Positions 1 through 12,369 of a DNA stretch of 64,000 nucleotides are shown here, piece by piece; position 1 is the first letter of the stretch; each line of letters opens with the position of its first letter. The notes beneath the pieces were generated by a model that saw nothing but the letters and a program-made list of their open reading frames with translations, did not search any database and had not been told where the DNA came from. The DNA lies in contig JAHLEZ010000020.1 of the NCBI GenBank assembly GCA_020726505.1, positions 186,001 through 250,000 of the forward strand, in the 5' to 3' direction. A program made the translations under genes and the position numbers. Origin of the DNA: Leptodontidium sp. MPI-SDFR-AT-0119 (lineage: Eukaryota > Ascomycota > Leotiomycetes > Helotiales > Leptodontidiaceae).

Positions 1-3000
1 TAACTAAAGAATAGTTATTAAAGATTAAGCGGTATATTATTAATAACTTATATAAAGGCTTTATTAAGCCCTTTAGCGCGTTATATATAGCCCTTATTCT
101 CTTTGTTAAGAAAGCTAATAATAGTCTCTAGTTATATATCGACTACCGGAAGTTAAATGCCCTATTAAAGAAGGACTTATACTCGATCCCTCTAATTAAT
201 AAGATAATAACACGTATTTATAAGGCAAAGGTCTTTATAAAGTTTAATATTTAGTAAGCTTTTTATTATATTTATATATCTCCTAAGAGTAAAGACTATA
301 CGACCTTCTATACTTAATATAATACGTATAAATATAAAGTCCTTCCTTTTAGCCTTATAAATAGCCTAGCGACTTTTTAGTAATTTATTAATAATATCCT
401 TATAAAGTACTTTAACGACTTTTACGCGGCTTATATAAACGACATTCTTATATATTCGTTAACTTCCGAGGAGCACGAGGTTTATATTAAGAAAATAATA
501 GTAATACTATAAGTATATAAACTCTAAACTAATATTAAGAAGTCTGAGTTTAGTGTGCAAAAAATAAAGTTCTTAAGATTTAGTATTAGAGTCAATAACG
601 TAAAAGTTAACTTAAAGAAGATTAATATAATTAAGGACTAATAGTACACCGACAATATATAAAGTATATAAAGTTATCTTTGTTTTTATAACTTTTACTA
701 CTAGTTTATTAAAGATTATAGTCGTATTATATAACCCCTTATAATACTTATTAAAAAGGATATTCCTTTTAAATTCGATAGCACTTATAAGAACGCTTAA
801 GAAATTCTTTAAGAAGCCCTCTAATTTACGCCGGTTCTTCGCTACTATAACTTTACTAAGTAAACACAGCTAAAGACTAACTCTTTTAATAAAGTCGTTA
901 CTAGGATTTTATTTTAACTTTAAGAAGACGACACTTTTTACTTTATAAGATACTTTTCTAAGACTATAATAAACCCTAAGCTTAATTACTTAATTTATAA
1001 TAAAGAAATACTAGCGATTTTCTAGTTATTTAAGTAATATCACTTAAAGCTCTTAAGTGCCTAAAAGAATGTCTTCGTTTATATAAATTATTAGGCCTTA
1101 GAGTATTTTATAACTATTAAGGACTTTACGATTAAGTAAGTTTAATAGGCTAAGTTCTTTACGGATTTCTATTTTACGATTATATATTATATTAGGACGA
1201 CTAATACGTTAACTAGTACCCTGTCTCGACGGGACTAAGACTTTACGGCGGCAAAGGCGCGTAAGTAGGTTATTTATAATTAATAGTTAATCTCGACTAA
1301 TAAAATTGACCCTTTAGTCGTTATTAATCTCTAGTTAACTACCGTTAACTTAATATAGCTATTATAACTTCCTTATCTAGTAATAAAGGCGCAGGACGTA
1401 ACACTTTTAAGGCGCTAACGCCCCTTACCTAAGTCCCCCTTACTAAGACTTATAAATACACGTACTTTTTCTCTAGGACTACCTTTATAATAGCGGCAAC
1501 GGACTTACTAAGACTCTTCTAGAGCGCCCGGTAGAGAAACCCCCCCCCCCCGACTTAATATAACTAGACTTGTATATAACAGTTACTCTAATAGTGTCTC
1601 TAGTACCTCTCGAAGTAAAGTAAACTATAAAGTAAGAGGCAGTACTAATTGACCCGGAGGCGCTTATCGCAGAGGAGTTAGACCTTAACTCTATACTAGC
1701 CTATAATATCGCGGAATATAATATTATCGATTAAGTACTTATAATTAATAAGGAGTCTCTTACGCTAAAGCCCCTTTAATAGAGAGCCCGTGAAAATAAC
1801 TTAGACTACGAGCTCTTAAATAATAAGCTCCTTTTTTAAGGTCGCCTAGAAGTACTTATAAAGCCGCTAGAGCTCTCTACGTCGTTAATACGTCACGTGC
1901 ATTCGCAACCTTCAATCACTTATATTAGAATCGGAAAAATAAAGGTTATATTAGGCCGTAAATACTATTAAAATAGCCTTATTAGAAACGTGGCGCGTTA
2001 CGTGGCAAACTATAATTACTTTTAATAAAAAGCCCGTAAGGATAAGACTCTTAATTTCTTATACCCCCTATTAATCTTTACTTAGCCGTACTAACACTTC
2101 ACGATGGACTTCACAAAGCTACTATTAAACTAATATAAGTATAACTTCGTTATAGTTATTATAAACTACTTGTCTAAGAAACCGGTCTTAATACCTTATA
2201 ATAATACAATTACTACTAAAGGTACAGCTACTCTCTTCTTTGTTTATTAAACTCGCTATTTTAATATACTAAAGTCTATTATCTTAGACCGAGGCCCCTA
2301 ATTCGTCTCTACCTTCTAAAAAGAGTATTACCAGATCTTAGGCATTAAGGTTAAGTTAACGACAGCGTATAACTTAAACATAAACGGCTAAACAAAAGTA
2401 ACGAACTAATATATTAAGTAACGACTTCGCCCCTTTTATTACTATTACTAAGACAATTAAAGTAACCTCTTGTCTATTGTAAATATTACACAACTTACCT
2501 TGCCTTACGACTTTCTCGATAACTTGACTCCTTTTTAGTTACTTAACAGTATAAAGCCAAGAACCTCTTAAGACTTAGTAAACCTAGAACTACCGGCTAT
2601 AATAATAAAAAAACTCAACTGTAAAGAGGCTATATAAGTAGCCTCGCGTATAAAGGAAGTTATAAAGGTGACATAGTCGTCACTAAAGGCCTAATAAAAG
2701 AAAATAAAACGACTAACTAATTATAGTCGACGGCACGTCGACTAAGACGTTAGCGACTTAGTACTAGTCGACACTCGGAACTAAAATATCGACCGACTTT
2801 CAAGGAAGCTCTTTAATAAGTAGTATAGCCTAATTAAAGTACTTACTAAAGAAAGAGAGATTTAAAGAGTAGAGCTCCTAGAGGACTAGTTAATTTACCT
2901 TGTTTTTTACTCGCACTCGCTTCGTAAGTACATTGACAACCCCTTGCCGGGACAAGTTAGAGTTACGCCGGCACTTATTTAATTATTACTTAAGTAAGAT

Positions 3001-3296
3001 AAGTGAGAAATTAAAGGTATCCTTAGCTCTAAAGTTATGTGAAATAAGCTATTTTATTATATTAAGTAATTAAGCGTTAACGAAGACTTAAAGTAGTACT
3101 TATACTTAAACGCTATAATAGCTTTATATATAATTAAGAGGTTTTACTTAAAGTATCCTAATACTAAAGGACTGCTAAGAGCTCTCCTAAAGTGACTAGA
3201 GGCTTATAACGCTAGTATTAACGATTATAATGACCTAAAAGACGATATAATTATAATTATAACTACGTAAACGTAGTTTTTTAAGAGGGGGGGTAA
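1..3296 (+). mobile_element. Degenerate Ty3/Gypsy retrotransposon pol (left end outside window)
   Basis: No long reading frame survives, but reading through many TAA/TAG codons gives a Gypsy pol in order. Reverse transcriptase lies at about 1-640 (the GFIKPF and ILFVKK-type blocks near 55-110, then an IDYRKLNAL block near 140-160). RNase H is at about 750-1100. Integrase is at about 2080-2570 (a TMDFTKL block near 2100, an LDRGP block near 2287, a TAYN...NGQTK block near 2365). A chromodomain-like tail follows at about 2985-3240, with a RFYLKYPNTKG-type block near 3140. A G-rich polypurine stretch at 3285-3293 comes just before the LTR. The stops and the A+T richness fit RIP. The 5' LTR, gag and protease lie outside the window. 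Boundaries of the domains are approximate. Confidence 0.85.
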
Positions 3297-3598
3297 TATT
3301 ACAACTTACGATACGCCTCATATTCTAACTGACACGGGCTCGTAATATCGCTAGTTATGCGACGGCGCTAAGCCTAATAGAGAAGACTAAGTAGCGAGCC
3401 TACGACATATTAACGTGAATAATACTCGACTACGCTAGGCCCTATTAAGAGGGTCCTTTATGTATTTATACTCGAGCCCTCCCTTACAAAGAGCTCTTCT
3501 TTCCTCCTTGTCTTTTCTTCTCGATTCTGAGCGTAGCTTTAAGTCTAAATATAAAGCTAGAGTCTACTCGCCGTATCAACCTCTTGCCAGCCGTAACA
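3297..3598 (+). repeat. 3' LTR of the first Gypsy element
   Basis: This 302-bp block begins TATTAC (a TGTTAC start with one G-to-A change) and ends GTAACA. It follows a G-rich polypurine tract directly. It aligns over its whole length with the solo LTR at 51661-51966, and the differences are mostly transitions, with the copy here the more A+T-rich. That fits a RIP-mutated LTR. The left partner of its target duplication would lie outside the window. Confidence 0.88.
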
Positions 3599-3639
3599 GA
3601 ATTTAGAATATTAAGTTTAATACTAACTAAGCGAGCTAA

Positions 3640-6600
3640 AGCTAGATTATATTTGGTGCCGATTCGCGACCGTCCTTAAGGGTTATTATAATTAACACTT
3701 TAGCTAAAGAAATAGACTTCTAAATCGTGGACGTAAATATCTTATTTCTAATTTGCATATAACAGTTAAATACGTTAAATACGTAATATAATAACCTATG
3801 TAATGTCTTAATTTAAGGCGACAAGAAGCACTTAATTGTACGGAAGCATAGGCATTTATAGTTACTTTTAAATTAACATTATTAATTACTAAACACTTCT
3901 ACTAAAATAATAAATATAGGCTACCTAACCGAGCTAGAAATACGTCGGCTTTATAAGCGTTTTAGATACCCTTTAGTAAGACGTCTTTAGCACTTACTAA
4001 ATCAAGCTAGCTATAAGCATAACTCGGAAATTATATTAAGGGTTAAAGAGATATGTAAATATTATTAAAAACATATAAATGCTTTATATAAGTTCTGCTT
4101 TAAGCTATAAGACGACGTTAACTTTAATTATATAATTTACGTTAATATCGCGATATTTAAAGAATAATATACCCTTTATATTATAAATAAAGTAATAGGT
4201 TTTAGTACGGCGAAACTACTTTAAAAAACCCTCGGTTCGGCTACGGCTTAGGCTACCTTTAACGTATTTAAGTTAATATAAATTAACACTTACCTTAGAC
4301 CCCCGGATTTTGTTATATACGACTATAGTACTAATTTTAATTTTAAGGAGTTTCGGAATATACTTAAATTTATAAGTAATACCCCTAAGCTAGTACTTAT
4401 AAAGGCATATTATTTAATTAGTAAAGTTAAGCGATACTACCGCCTACTCCGCCGTGCCTATAAAATCGTTATAAAAGAGTACCCTAAGTTAAGCGATAAA
4501 AACTAACTATAAATAGTAGTAAAAGTAGTAAATAATATAACTAGACTTAACGGACTTATTCTTATATTACTTATTTTCGGCGTATACTTTAAAATAATAA
4601 AGTTAGATCCTTTAAATCCGTTAATTAAATAACGTGCGGCTACAATTAAAAAAGTTATAAAGGAAGTACAGAAAATTTATATTATACGCAAAGGTAATAA
4701 TATATTAGCTATATAAAACGGCCTTAAAACCACTTATATTTATAGTCTTTACTTTAATAATTAAGTTTTAATGTATTAGGAGGGTAAAGAATAAACAGGA
4801 CCTTACGATTTCTTAAGTATAAAGGGAGAATTATATAAGATTAATATAAGAAATAAGAGAATACGTACGTTTCGATCGACTATAGTTCGTCCTTTTAAGA
4901 CAAATACTTTTAATATTAAACAATAAAAAGAAAACTTATTAGAGAATATATATAAGTAATATCTAAGATCCCTAGTTAAAAACGCTATTAAAATAATACT
5001 AAACTTACCTCGAATCGCTATTAAAATTTTATTTATAAAATATATTTTAAATTTATTAACTATTAATAATAATTATAATACTAAAGTGTTTTTAATTAAG
5101 AAAGAGACAAGGGACTAAGAGTTATTTATTAAACTTTATACTAAAGAGAAGATTATAGCGCTTAAATTATTATTCTAATAGTCCTAAAAGACAAAATATA
5201 AAGTACTTATTAAAAGGGGTGTTTTTGTGCTTATTTATAAGGACGACCTTAAAGTAAAAGGCCATTGTATCTTTAAGTTAAAAATAATAAACAAGGTTAA
5301 AGGTAAGGAGACGTTAATCTTATATAAAAAGTTAAGACTAGTAATTTAATACTTTAATAACAAAAGGAAAAACTTAGTCTCTAATAATCTAACGATTTAA
5401 TTAGCGGTTACTTATATTCTTAGCCGCTGTTATTAAGTACTTAAATCGCCTCCGAAACTAGTTCGAATCCCATTTGGCTATTAAGGATATTACTTAAGCT
5501 TACGTTTAGGCAAAGATAAGACTTTTTCGAGACATTTTTATATAATTACTAAAAGAGATTATAAGAGATTTCCTTTTTAATATAATATTTATAATAGTAT
5601 TATTATTATACAATATACTTAAGTCCAGAAACTATTAGTTTAATATATACTATAAACATTATATAAAGAACCTATAAATAAAGACATTAATATACGACTT
5701 ATGTTTACTAATTAATACTAAAGAAAACTATAACTTTAAAATCGTAGGAATATAAATAAACGACACTTTAATTCTAAGAAATAAGGACTTCTTAATAAAA
5801 GAGTAAAATAAAATTACTAAGGCCGGTTTTTTAATAAAGCTAATACGGGTATTACTCCTTACTAAAACTATTACGTTTAATAGGTATACTATTATTATAA
5901 ACGGGAACAACTTTTATATATCTTAAAAAGGTTAAAGAATAAGGCTAGAGCTAGTTAACGTAAGGAAAGAGGACTATAAAAAGGCCTATAAAAAGTAATA
6001 AGCTCGTGCGGCCTATCTTACTATTATTTATTAACTAGAAGTAATATTTAATCTCTCGGTCGTAGCGTAATACTAAGATTTAATAGAAGACGACGTTAAG
6101 GCCTTAAACTTACGCCTTAAATAATAAATAGACAACCTAAAAAGAGGACTTTAATACGTACTAGTTAACTTATAGTCTACGAAAGTCTACGTTTTTATAA
6201 ACGGTTCTTTTACTATTAATAAAAACCTGAGTTTATAAATAGGTTTCGTATTAACAATTAGTGCCGAAACGGTAGGGGATACGTAATTTACCTTGGCTAG
6301 TAATGTCGTGTATATTAGCTTAACAAAATACAAGAGAGTAACTTGTGTAGTACTCGTATTAGAGCTATATATTATAATAGCTGGCATTAATATATTAATT
6401 TTTCTTAGTATTACTATTAATATAATAATTAATAAGCTTAACATTTCACGTCTTATTATTATTTACACGGATTCTTTGTCCTTTTATAAGTATATTGTCA
6501 AGCTTAATACGACGAAAGAGAAGCGCCTAATAATTAATATTATAATTATTCGTCAATTATACAAGCGCAAAGAGCTAATAGAGGTTCGATAAATTAATAG

Positions 6601-6735
6601 CGCCAATAATCTTGCTAACGCTATAATAAAGAGTACTATAAATAAGGCTCTTCGGGATTTTATTAACACTAATATACTTACTATTAAAATAAAAGGTTAA
6701 GTTCAATAGTTAACCGGAGTTAATTTGGACTAATA
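3640..6735 (+). mobile_element. Degenerate Ty1/copia retrotransposon pol
   Basis: Reading through stops gives the block order of a fungal copia polyprotein. An integrase core lies near 4320-4580 (a LRRAYKIV block near 4450, then a GLILILLIFG block near 4550). The end-of-integrase segment near 4770-4915 contains the family's EGKE.TGPY and FRSTIVRPF blocks. Reverse transcriptase starts near 5150 with a KRGVFVLIY-type block and runs to about 5900. RNase H follows at 6187-6596. The order integrase-RT-RNase H identifies copia and not Gypsy. A TTTGGTGCCGA segment near 3652 resembles a primer-binding site, but no LTR pair could be assigned, so both ends are approximate. Heavy TAA/TAG load indicates RIP. 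Confidence 0.8.
6187..6592 (+). pseudogene. Copia RNase H fragment, partly open
   Basis: This is the best preserved coding stretch of the copia element. The upstream part (6187-6290) reads VFINGSFT then, after a stop, an IGFVL-type block. From 6293 a 99-codon frame is open, with a KYKRVTC block, an LELY block, an IIYTDSLSFY block (the RNase H aspartate) and a final KEKRLI...RQLYKRKELIEVR segment. These match the order seen in fungal copia RNase H. There is no ATG at the left end of the open stretch, so it is a fragment that happens to lack stops and not a gene. Confidence 0.7.
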
Positions 6736-6739
6736 ATAA

Positions 6740-8419
6740 AGAGGTTTCTTATACTTGTTATTTTTTATTATTATATATTTCCTTATAATTCTCATTTTGT
6801 TAATTTATTACTTGCGATTATTTTTATATTTAATTAATTTGCAAAGTTAAAAACACACTTAATTTAGTTTTAAATACCTGTGGTACAGAAGTGGAGTAGA
6901 GCCTTGCGATCAACGTAGGGAGAATTGAAGTGATTAATTGTTATCTAAAATACATAAGGAAATCAGGGGAACACGTTGTTCCCCTGAAAGCGGTATACGC
7001 TGGCAGAATCCGAAACTAGCATAGCGCACAACTAATCGAGCATCAGTCCGTGCCTGTACGACAATACCCTTTAATTTAAAGTACTAACGGGCGGCCTTAT
7101 AACGACACTTTAATAAAGATAAACTGCCAGTTTTATTATAAGGGGCTACTCCTGTATAATAATATAAAGAAAGTGCCGCTATAAAGAACTTATTATAAAG
7201 CTAATTTAAAATAAGGCCGAATCCCTTACGTATATATATTAAGAAGAGGTTTTTCCTCCTTTCCTTCGCGCTATAATAACGACTTCGGCGGGGACGCTTA
7301 ATAAGAGGATTATCCTTATCGCCGTTCTCCTTATTACGCTTAATAACGGCAGAGGTGGCGACGGTAAAGAGTTAACTTAAGATTAGCACCGTCTCTTATA
7401 ATATAAAAGTTATTAATACTTAAGAGCCTTAATATTAAAAAGGAATAAAGAGGTTAACTTACTACTTACGAGCTAGCTAAGACAGCGATTTCCTGGCGTA
7501 TAACGCGGGTTTCTTTTAATAACGCTAATAACAACTCCTTAGTAGTCTTTAATACACTAGCGACAGCGATTAATAATGCCAAATTAATTAATTTAATAGT
7601 AATAATAATAGCTTTTTTATCTTTTGCCTTAAGGGCGGTAACTAAACAAAGGTACTCTTTAGTTATAAACTAAGGGATTTATTATATATTAATAACTATA
7701 TATCCGGTAGACTTTCGGCAGTGATTCGAATATAATTTAAAATAAAAAAGAAAATAAGAATACTTACTAAGTTACACCGGGATTTCTTTGTTACGTAATA
7801 CGCGTATTTCTTACTCTTAAAATTATTAAAAGAGTATTCGTAAGACAAGTTCTTTATAATAAGGCGAACTCACTAAATATAACATTTGCGGTAGGCGAGG
7901 TCAAGCGCTCTTATAAAAATAAGTACAGGTACTGTTTTTAGTTAGTATACTGTTTCCTTATTAAACTATCTTTAAAGAGTATATTTACTTTTAGGTTATT
8001 TATTTAATTTAATATAGTCTTCTTAGAAATATCAGTTTTTAAGCTATATTAAACGACTTAGAGAAATCGGAAAGTAGTATATATATAGTAGTTATATATA
8101 TATTAGCTAAAAAAGACTCTAAACCTTTAAGGGAAAAGCGACATATATATATCTATCACGTTACATAATACTAGGGGTTCTTATTATTACTAGTTCTCGC
8201 TTAGCCTCGCTACTGCGCCTCGCTATATTCGAACCCCTTTCGGGACACTATCGGATCGGGATTAAACGATATTAAATACTCTGTCATTTTATTTATTATT
8301 TCTTATATATTACTAGTTATTTACTTTTACGTGTGTTAGAAATAGTTTTTTTAAAGGAAGTTTTGCCTATATTAGTTTATAAGTCTTTATATAAGTATAC
8401 TTTAATTTAAAAAAGGGGG
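6740..8419. other. A+T-rich debris without a recognisable gene
   Basis: No coding frame or family block could be read here. An island of near-normal composition lies at about 6880-7070 and contains a perfect hairpin at 6964-6986. The rest is A+T-rich and is probably mutated transposon sequence, including possible copia 3' sequence. It could not be classified. Confidence 0.5.
6964..6986. repeat. Perfect 10-bp hairpin
   Basis: Two arms, CAGGGGAACA and TGTTCCCCTG, flank a 3-nt loop. It sits inside a short island of normal composition in an otherwise RIP-like block. Its role is unknown; it could belong to an LTR or to the end of a small element. Confidence 0.6.
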
Positions 8420-8622
8420 TGTGAGTTAAAGTCAAAGGTTAAAGCCTAGCCGGACTAGTTTCGGTAAACATTCGGTGGGGTTTCGTAATATATAGTCTAG
8501 CTCTCTTTACACTCTCTTAGAAATTTTTTTTTTAAACTATATATTTATTACTTTGTCACTATACTCGCATTAGAATATATTCACACATACGGCGTGGTAC
8601 ATAAACCGGTACTACACCAACA
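8420..8622 (+). repeat. Candidate 3' LTR, single copy
   Basis: A polypurine tract, AAAAAAGGGGG, ends at 8419. The next 203 bp begin TGTGAG and end CACCAACA, so they have TG...CA ends. The reverse complement of the right end, TGTTGGTGTAG, looks like the start of some fungal LTRs, so the opposite orientation is possible. No second copy is in the window and the flanks show no clear target duplication. Confidence 0.35.
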
Positions 8623-9649
8623 GTTTCTAACTAACCCTTATAATTAATAAACCGTACAGAATAAGTACCTTAAATTAATAATAAGACCTAAAAAATCATT
8701 CTAGGACTTTTATTAAAAGTTTTATATATTAGCATAAGAAGTAGGCATAAATAATAAAAGTACTCTTAAAATAAACCTTAAAGACAAGATTATGTTACGC
8801 CTACGCAAGAACTTCTTTAACAAGTACTGGGCCTCGAGTACTCTTAAAGAATATATAGAGTTTATTTAAACCAAAGACTAAGGCTAAGAAATAAAAAGTA
8901 AGTACTATTATATTTCCGAACCTTTAATTAAAAAGTCGAGCTTCTTCTCTTAGAATTATATTAAGAATTTACTTTAAGAGAGAAACGCCACTATATATAC
9001 CTTTACTTTTATATATTATACCTAATAAGCCTTAGAAAAGCTATTATAAACTATTAAATAATAAAAACTAAAGAAAGGTTAACTTAATCCCTTAACCCTT
9101 AATACTTTACATGAGCCGATATACTTCGTAGCTAAACTTTAGCGAATACTCCCCGGTATTACTTTTTTTAATCTTTTAATTATAGCCGCACACTTCGTAT
9201 TAATAAAATAAAAGCCTACGACGACGGTAATCCCGAATTCGATAGCGATATTATAAATAACAACGACAAAGGAGACGCTAACTTATATAGTAAGGAACTT
9301 ACCTCCTAAGTAAAAGACTAAGCCTAAGTAAAGGCTCCTTTTTAAGTATAGTACGAGATATATAACATTTTGACTTTATAAAGCTTCTTAGTAAACCGGC
9401 ACTTACTACTCGTATCGCTTTCTATCGTGCAAGAGCACGCCTAGAGGCTCCACAGAGGCGAATTTGACGTATTATTAAGGTATGCGCAGTACTGTATTAG
9501 ACTGTTGTTGTATTATCTACGTATGGTGTATTCGAGCTCCCTGAGTATGGAGCTCGCGGGCGCTTTGGCCATGGTGCCTTTGATTGGGCTCGCTTAGCCG
9601 GCCTACCACAACCTGCACGACACTTTCTTTAAAAATAGACTTACATATA
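8623..9649. other. Unresolved transposon debris
   Basis: A+T-rich sequence with a possible mutated gag-like frame at about 8690-9380, which could not be matched with certainty. A less A+T-rich island of about 160 bp follows at about 9480-9640. No open gene is present. Confidence 0.4.
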
Positions 9650-12369
9650 AATTACTCACACTTCTTAATTTTAAAGCTAACAGTTATTATTTTATTAATT
9701 ACTCTCTTTTAAAATCTCTTTTTTTTTCTTTTTAAAACCTTTAATTTACTTATTACTTTTAGTTGTCTTTAATTAAAGATTTAATAGTAAAACTAGCCGA
9801 ACTATTAACTATTACATTATATTAAATTTAATAGTTAATAAACGTCTATAATTATTTACTCTTTTTTTAATTACTTACTTAAGAAACTATAGAGTAATTA
9901 TTAAGAGATTATGGCTAGAGTATTATAAAGTGCTTTTAGATATCGCCAAGCGACGACGTATTTAGCCCTCGGACTACCCTCTAATAATTAGCTATAATAA
10001 ATTAATTAAAATCCGAGACTTACGCTTATACAAGATTCACTAATGTTACTAGCACAACACCGAGCGTAATGACGCTATATTACGTGAATTTTAGAGCACC
10101 TATAATCCCTAACTTCTAAAGTCGACCTCGACGGCCGACCCCTTACCTTTAGACTTTATACTAGGTATGAATATTATAAATACTACTACTCGGGACACGA
10201 CTAACGATTACTAAGCGTCGCGCTGTTAGACCTACGATCGAGTTATATTATTAAAACTAACTAATGTCGTCGTAAACCGCCTAATTAATAGTCCCGTCCT
10301 TATATTATATTCCGTTTCGTAATTAAATTAAAAAGCCGGAATATACGACAATTACTCCTTTACTTCTCTAAAACTCTCGGAAACTACTATTATTAATCCT
10401 ACTATTATTACTAAATCTAGAAATCCCTAAATTTCAATAAAAAATATTTGTATTCGATATCCTATATAATATAACCCTAATATTGCGGGATCCGGGATTC
10501 TCAATACTTTAAACACTTTAACATTATTAACACTACAACGTTAGCCACGTTTATTAGTTATAACTAGGAAATCCTATAGCTTAATTAATAGTATTAATAG
10601 TAATTATAGGGTCGAGAATTTATACTTCTTTAAAGTTAAGCAAGCTACGCTTATAAAGAGCATTTACCCCCTTAGTCACTTATTTTATAGTACCTCGTCT
10701 ACCTCTTCTTTCCTTCTTATTTTAAGTATAAAACCCTCTTCCGTTTCTTACTTTTCTTTTTAATAGCATCTCCTTACTAAGATACCTCTATAAAACCTCT
10801 AGTAGTTTTTAAAAGTAGTTACGCTCCTACTTTAATTAAAGAAGTAACTATAAAGAATATAATATAACTACCTCGCTTAAAGCTCGCTTATATACTTAAT
10901 AAAGCCTAATCTAGGTTTAATCAGCCGGAAATAGCTTAAAACAAGCCACATACGTCTGATATAGAGCTCCGACGTCCACAGGTTACAGCCATGGAATCTA
11001 AGGCTTCTAATACACGGCTTTCCTAGGCTAAAACAGTAATTGTACGAAGCTCCGGGCTTTGCGTCTTAAACTATCGGAAGCAACTGTATTTGGTAAAGAC
11101 TCGTTTGAGCTCGTTTGAGCTTACATTTACTTAATTCGGCTACCTAAGCGAATACACACGTGATAAGCTAGAGTAGTTATATAGACCTAGAAATCCCCTT
11201 TACAATAGAATCATCATTCACACCAAATCTCTTTTTTTAGTAACACTAATAATAAATTCTATATTAATCTCTTAGAGTTAGAAATGCCCGGAACCGCGCC
11301 TTTTAAATAAATAGTACCGCCTTTAATTAATTACTAATATTAATATTACTATCAAACTTACCTTTATTATTAATCTTTCACTTATTACGGAGCTCTCGTA
11401 TTAATAAGTGCGACATATAATAAAGCCTAATACTACGGTACACTCCGTTACCTACGGTTCTTTACCTTAGTTAGGAATTATGTCGAACGTTAAGCTTAAT
11501 CGACATATATAACTACCCTTACGACTAAATAATATATATATTTTAACTAAGCTAATACGAGTAAAAGTTAGAGATAAAAAGAAGAAAACCGCCGGGCTTT
11601 TATACCCTTAAAACGAGATAAACTCTCCTTAATTTGTCCCTATTATACGCAAAACGTATGTTAAGGACTATACTTATTCACTTCGGGATGTGCGAACTTA
11701 ATTCTCTTTCGCTTATAAGTTAACTATAAATACCCTTACTCTCTTAATTAAACGAACTCAATTAAAGCAACGACTATCGCCTTCGACCGTTAAGATCTTC
11801 CTAATTAACACCGCGGCATTTTATATATTAAATAAATAAAAGTCTAAAAATAAGATATTCGTAATAATACTTTAAGAGATTAATACTCTAATCGATTACA
11901 GAAGCTAAGAACGAAAGAGAGCCGCTACTATTATAGCTTTAACTATTAAACTTACTAATCGCCGCTAATTAATTACACAGTTTACACTTTTCATTTAAGA
12001 GTTAAACGCCGAACTAATAATTCTACTAGAATACACTAATTAAACATACGTATTCTCTAAAATAAAAAGTGATATTCTCCCCCCTATCGCTCTTATAATT
12101 CTAAAATTAAATTAAAAAAAAAGAGGGTGAAAAAGTACTTAAGTACTCGCCACTTTACAAGATGTCGACTAAAGAGCTTAAGACTATTAAAGAATATATT
12201 ATAAATAACTTAGAAAAAGGATTTATTAAGCCGTCTTAAGCACTATTCGCTGCCCTTATTCTTTTTATTAAAGAACTAAATAATTCTTTATAATTATACA
12301 TTAACTTTCGAGTACTAAATTCCTTTACTTAAAAGAACTAATACCCCTTACCTCTAATTAATAAAACCT
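9650..12369 (+). mobile_element. Truncated, RIP-degraded Gypsy element (gag to start of RT)
   Basis: The right end, about 12080-12369, translates with stops into the start of a Gypsy reverse transcriptase: a YKMSTKELKTIKEYI block near 12155, then NLEKGFIKPS, ILFIKE and a YPLPLINKTL block at the edge. The upstream part is presumably gag and protease but is too mutated to confirm. The element stops abruptly at about 12369, where composition changes within a few bases to that of the gene region, so the rest of pol is lost. It is split by the solo LTR at 10849-11239. Confidence 0.7.
10849..11239 (-). repeat. Solo LTR, family shared with 48290-48691
   Basis: This 391-bp block is the reverse complement of the solo LTR at 48290-48691. 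It is flanked by the perfect 5-bp direct repeat GTAAC (10844-10848 and 11240-11244), the target duplication of an LTR element. On the minus strand it begins TAAAAA and ends TATA, which are TG and CA ends altered by C-to-T or G-to-A. It has two copies of a GCTCAAACGA-type unit where the other copy has three. No internal region remains, so it arose by LTR-LTR recombination. Confidence 0.88.

Noticed and set aside
1537..1552. Run of about 12 C in the first Gypsy element
   Set aside because: Simple homopolymer inside a degraded pol; no further structure.
5460..5480. GTTCGAATCCC resembling a tRNA T-loop
   Set aside because: The T-stem does not pair and no acceptor, D or anticodon arm fits; it is inside the copia RT.
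5728..5910. 60-codon minus-strand frame
   Set aside because: Antisense shadow of the copia RT region; hydrophobic composition follows from A+T richness.
31..12369. CRISPR-like or bacterial operon structure
   Set aside because: No regularly spaced repeats or ribosome-binding sites; the region is eukaryotic transposon sequence.
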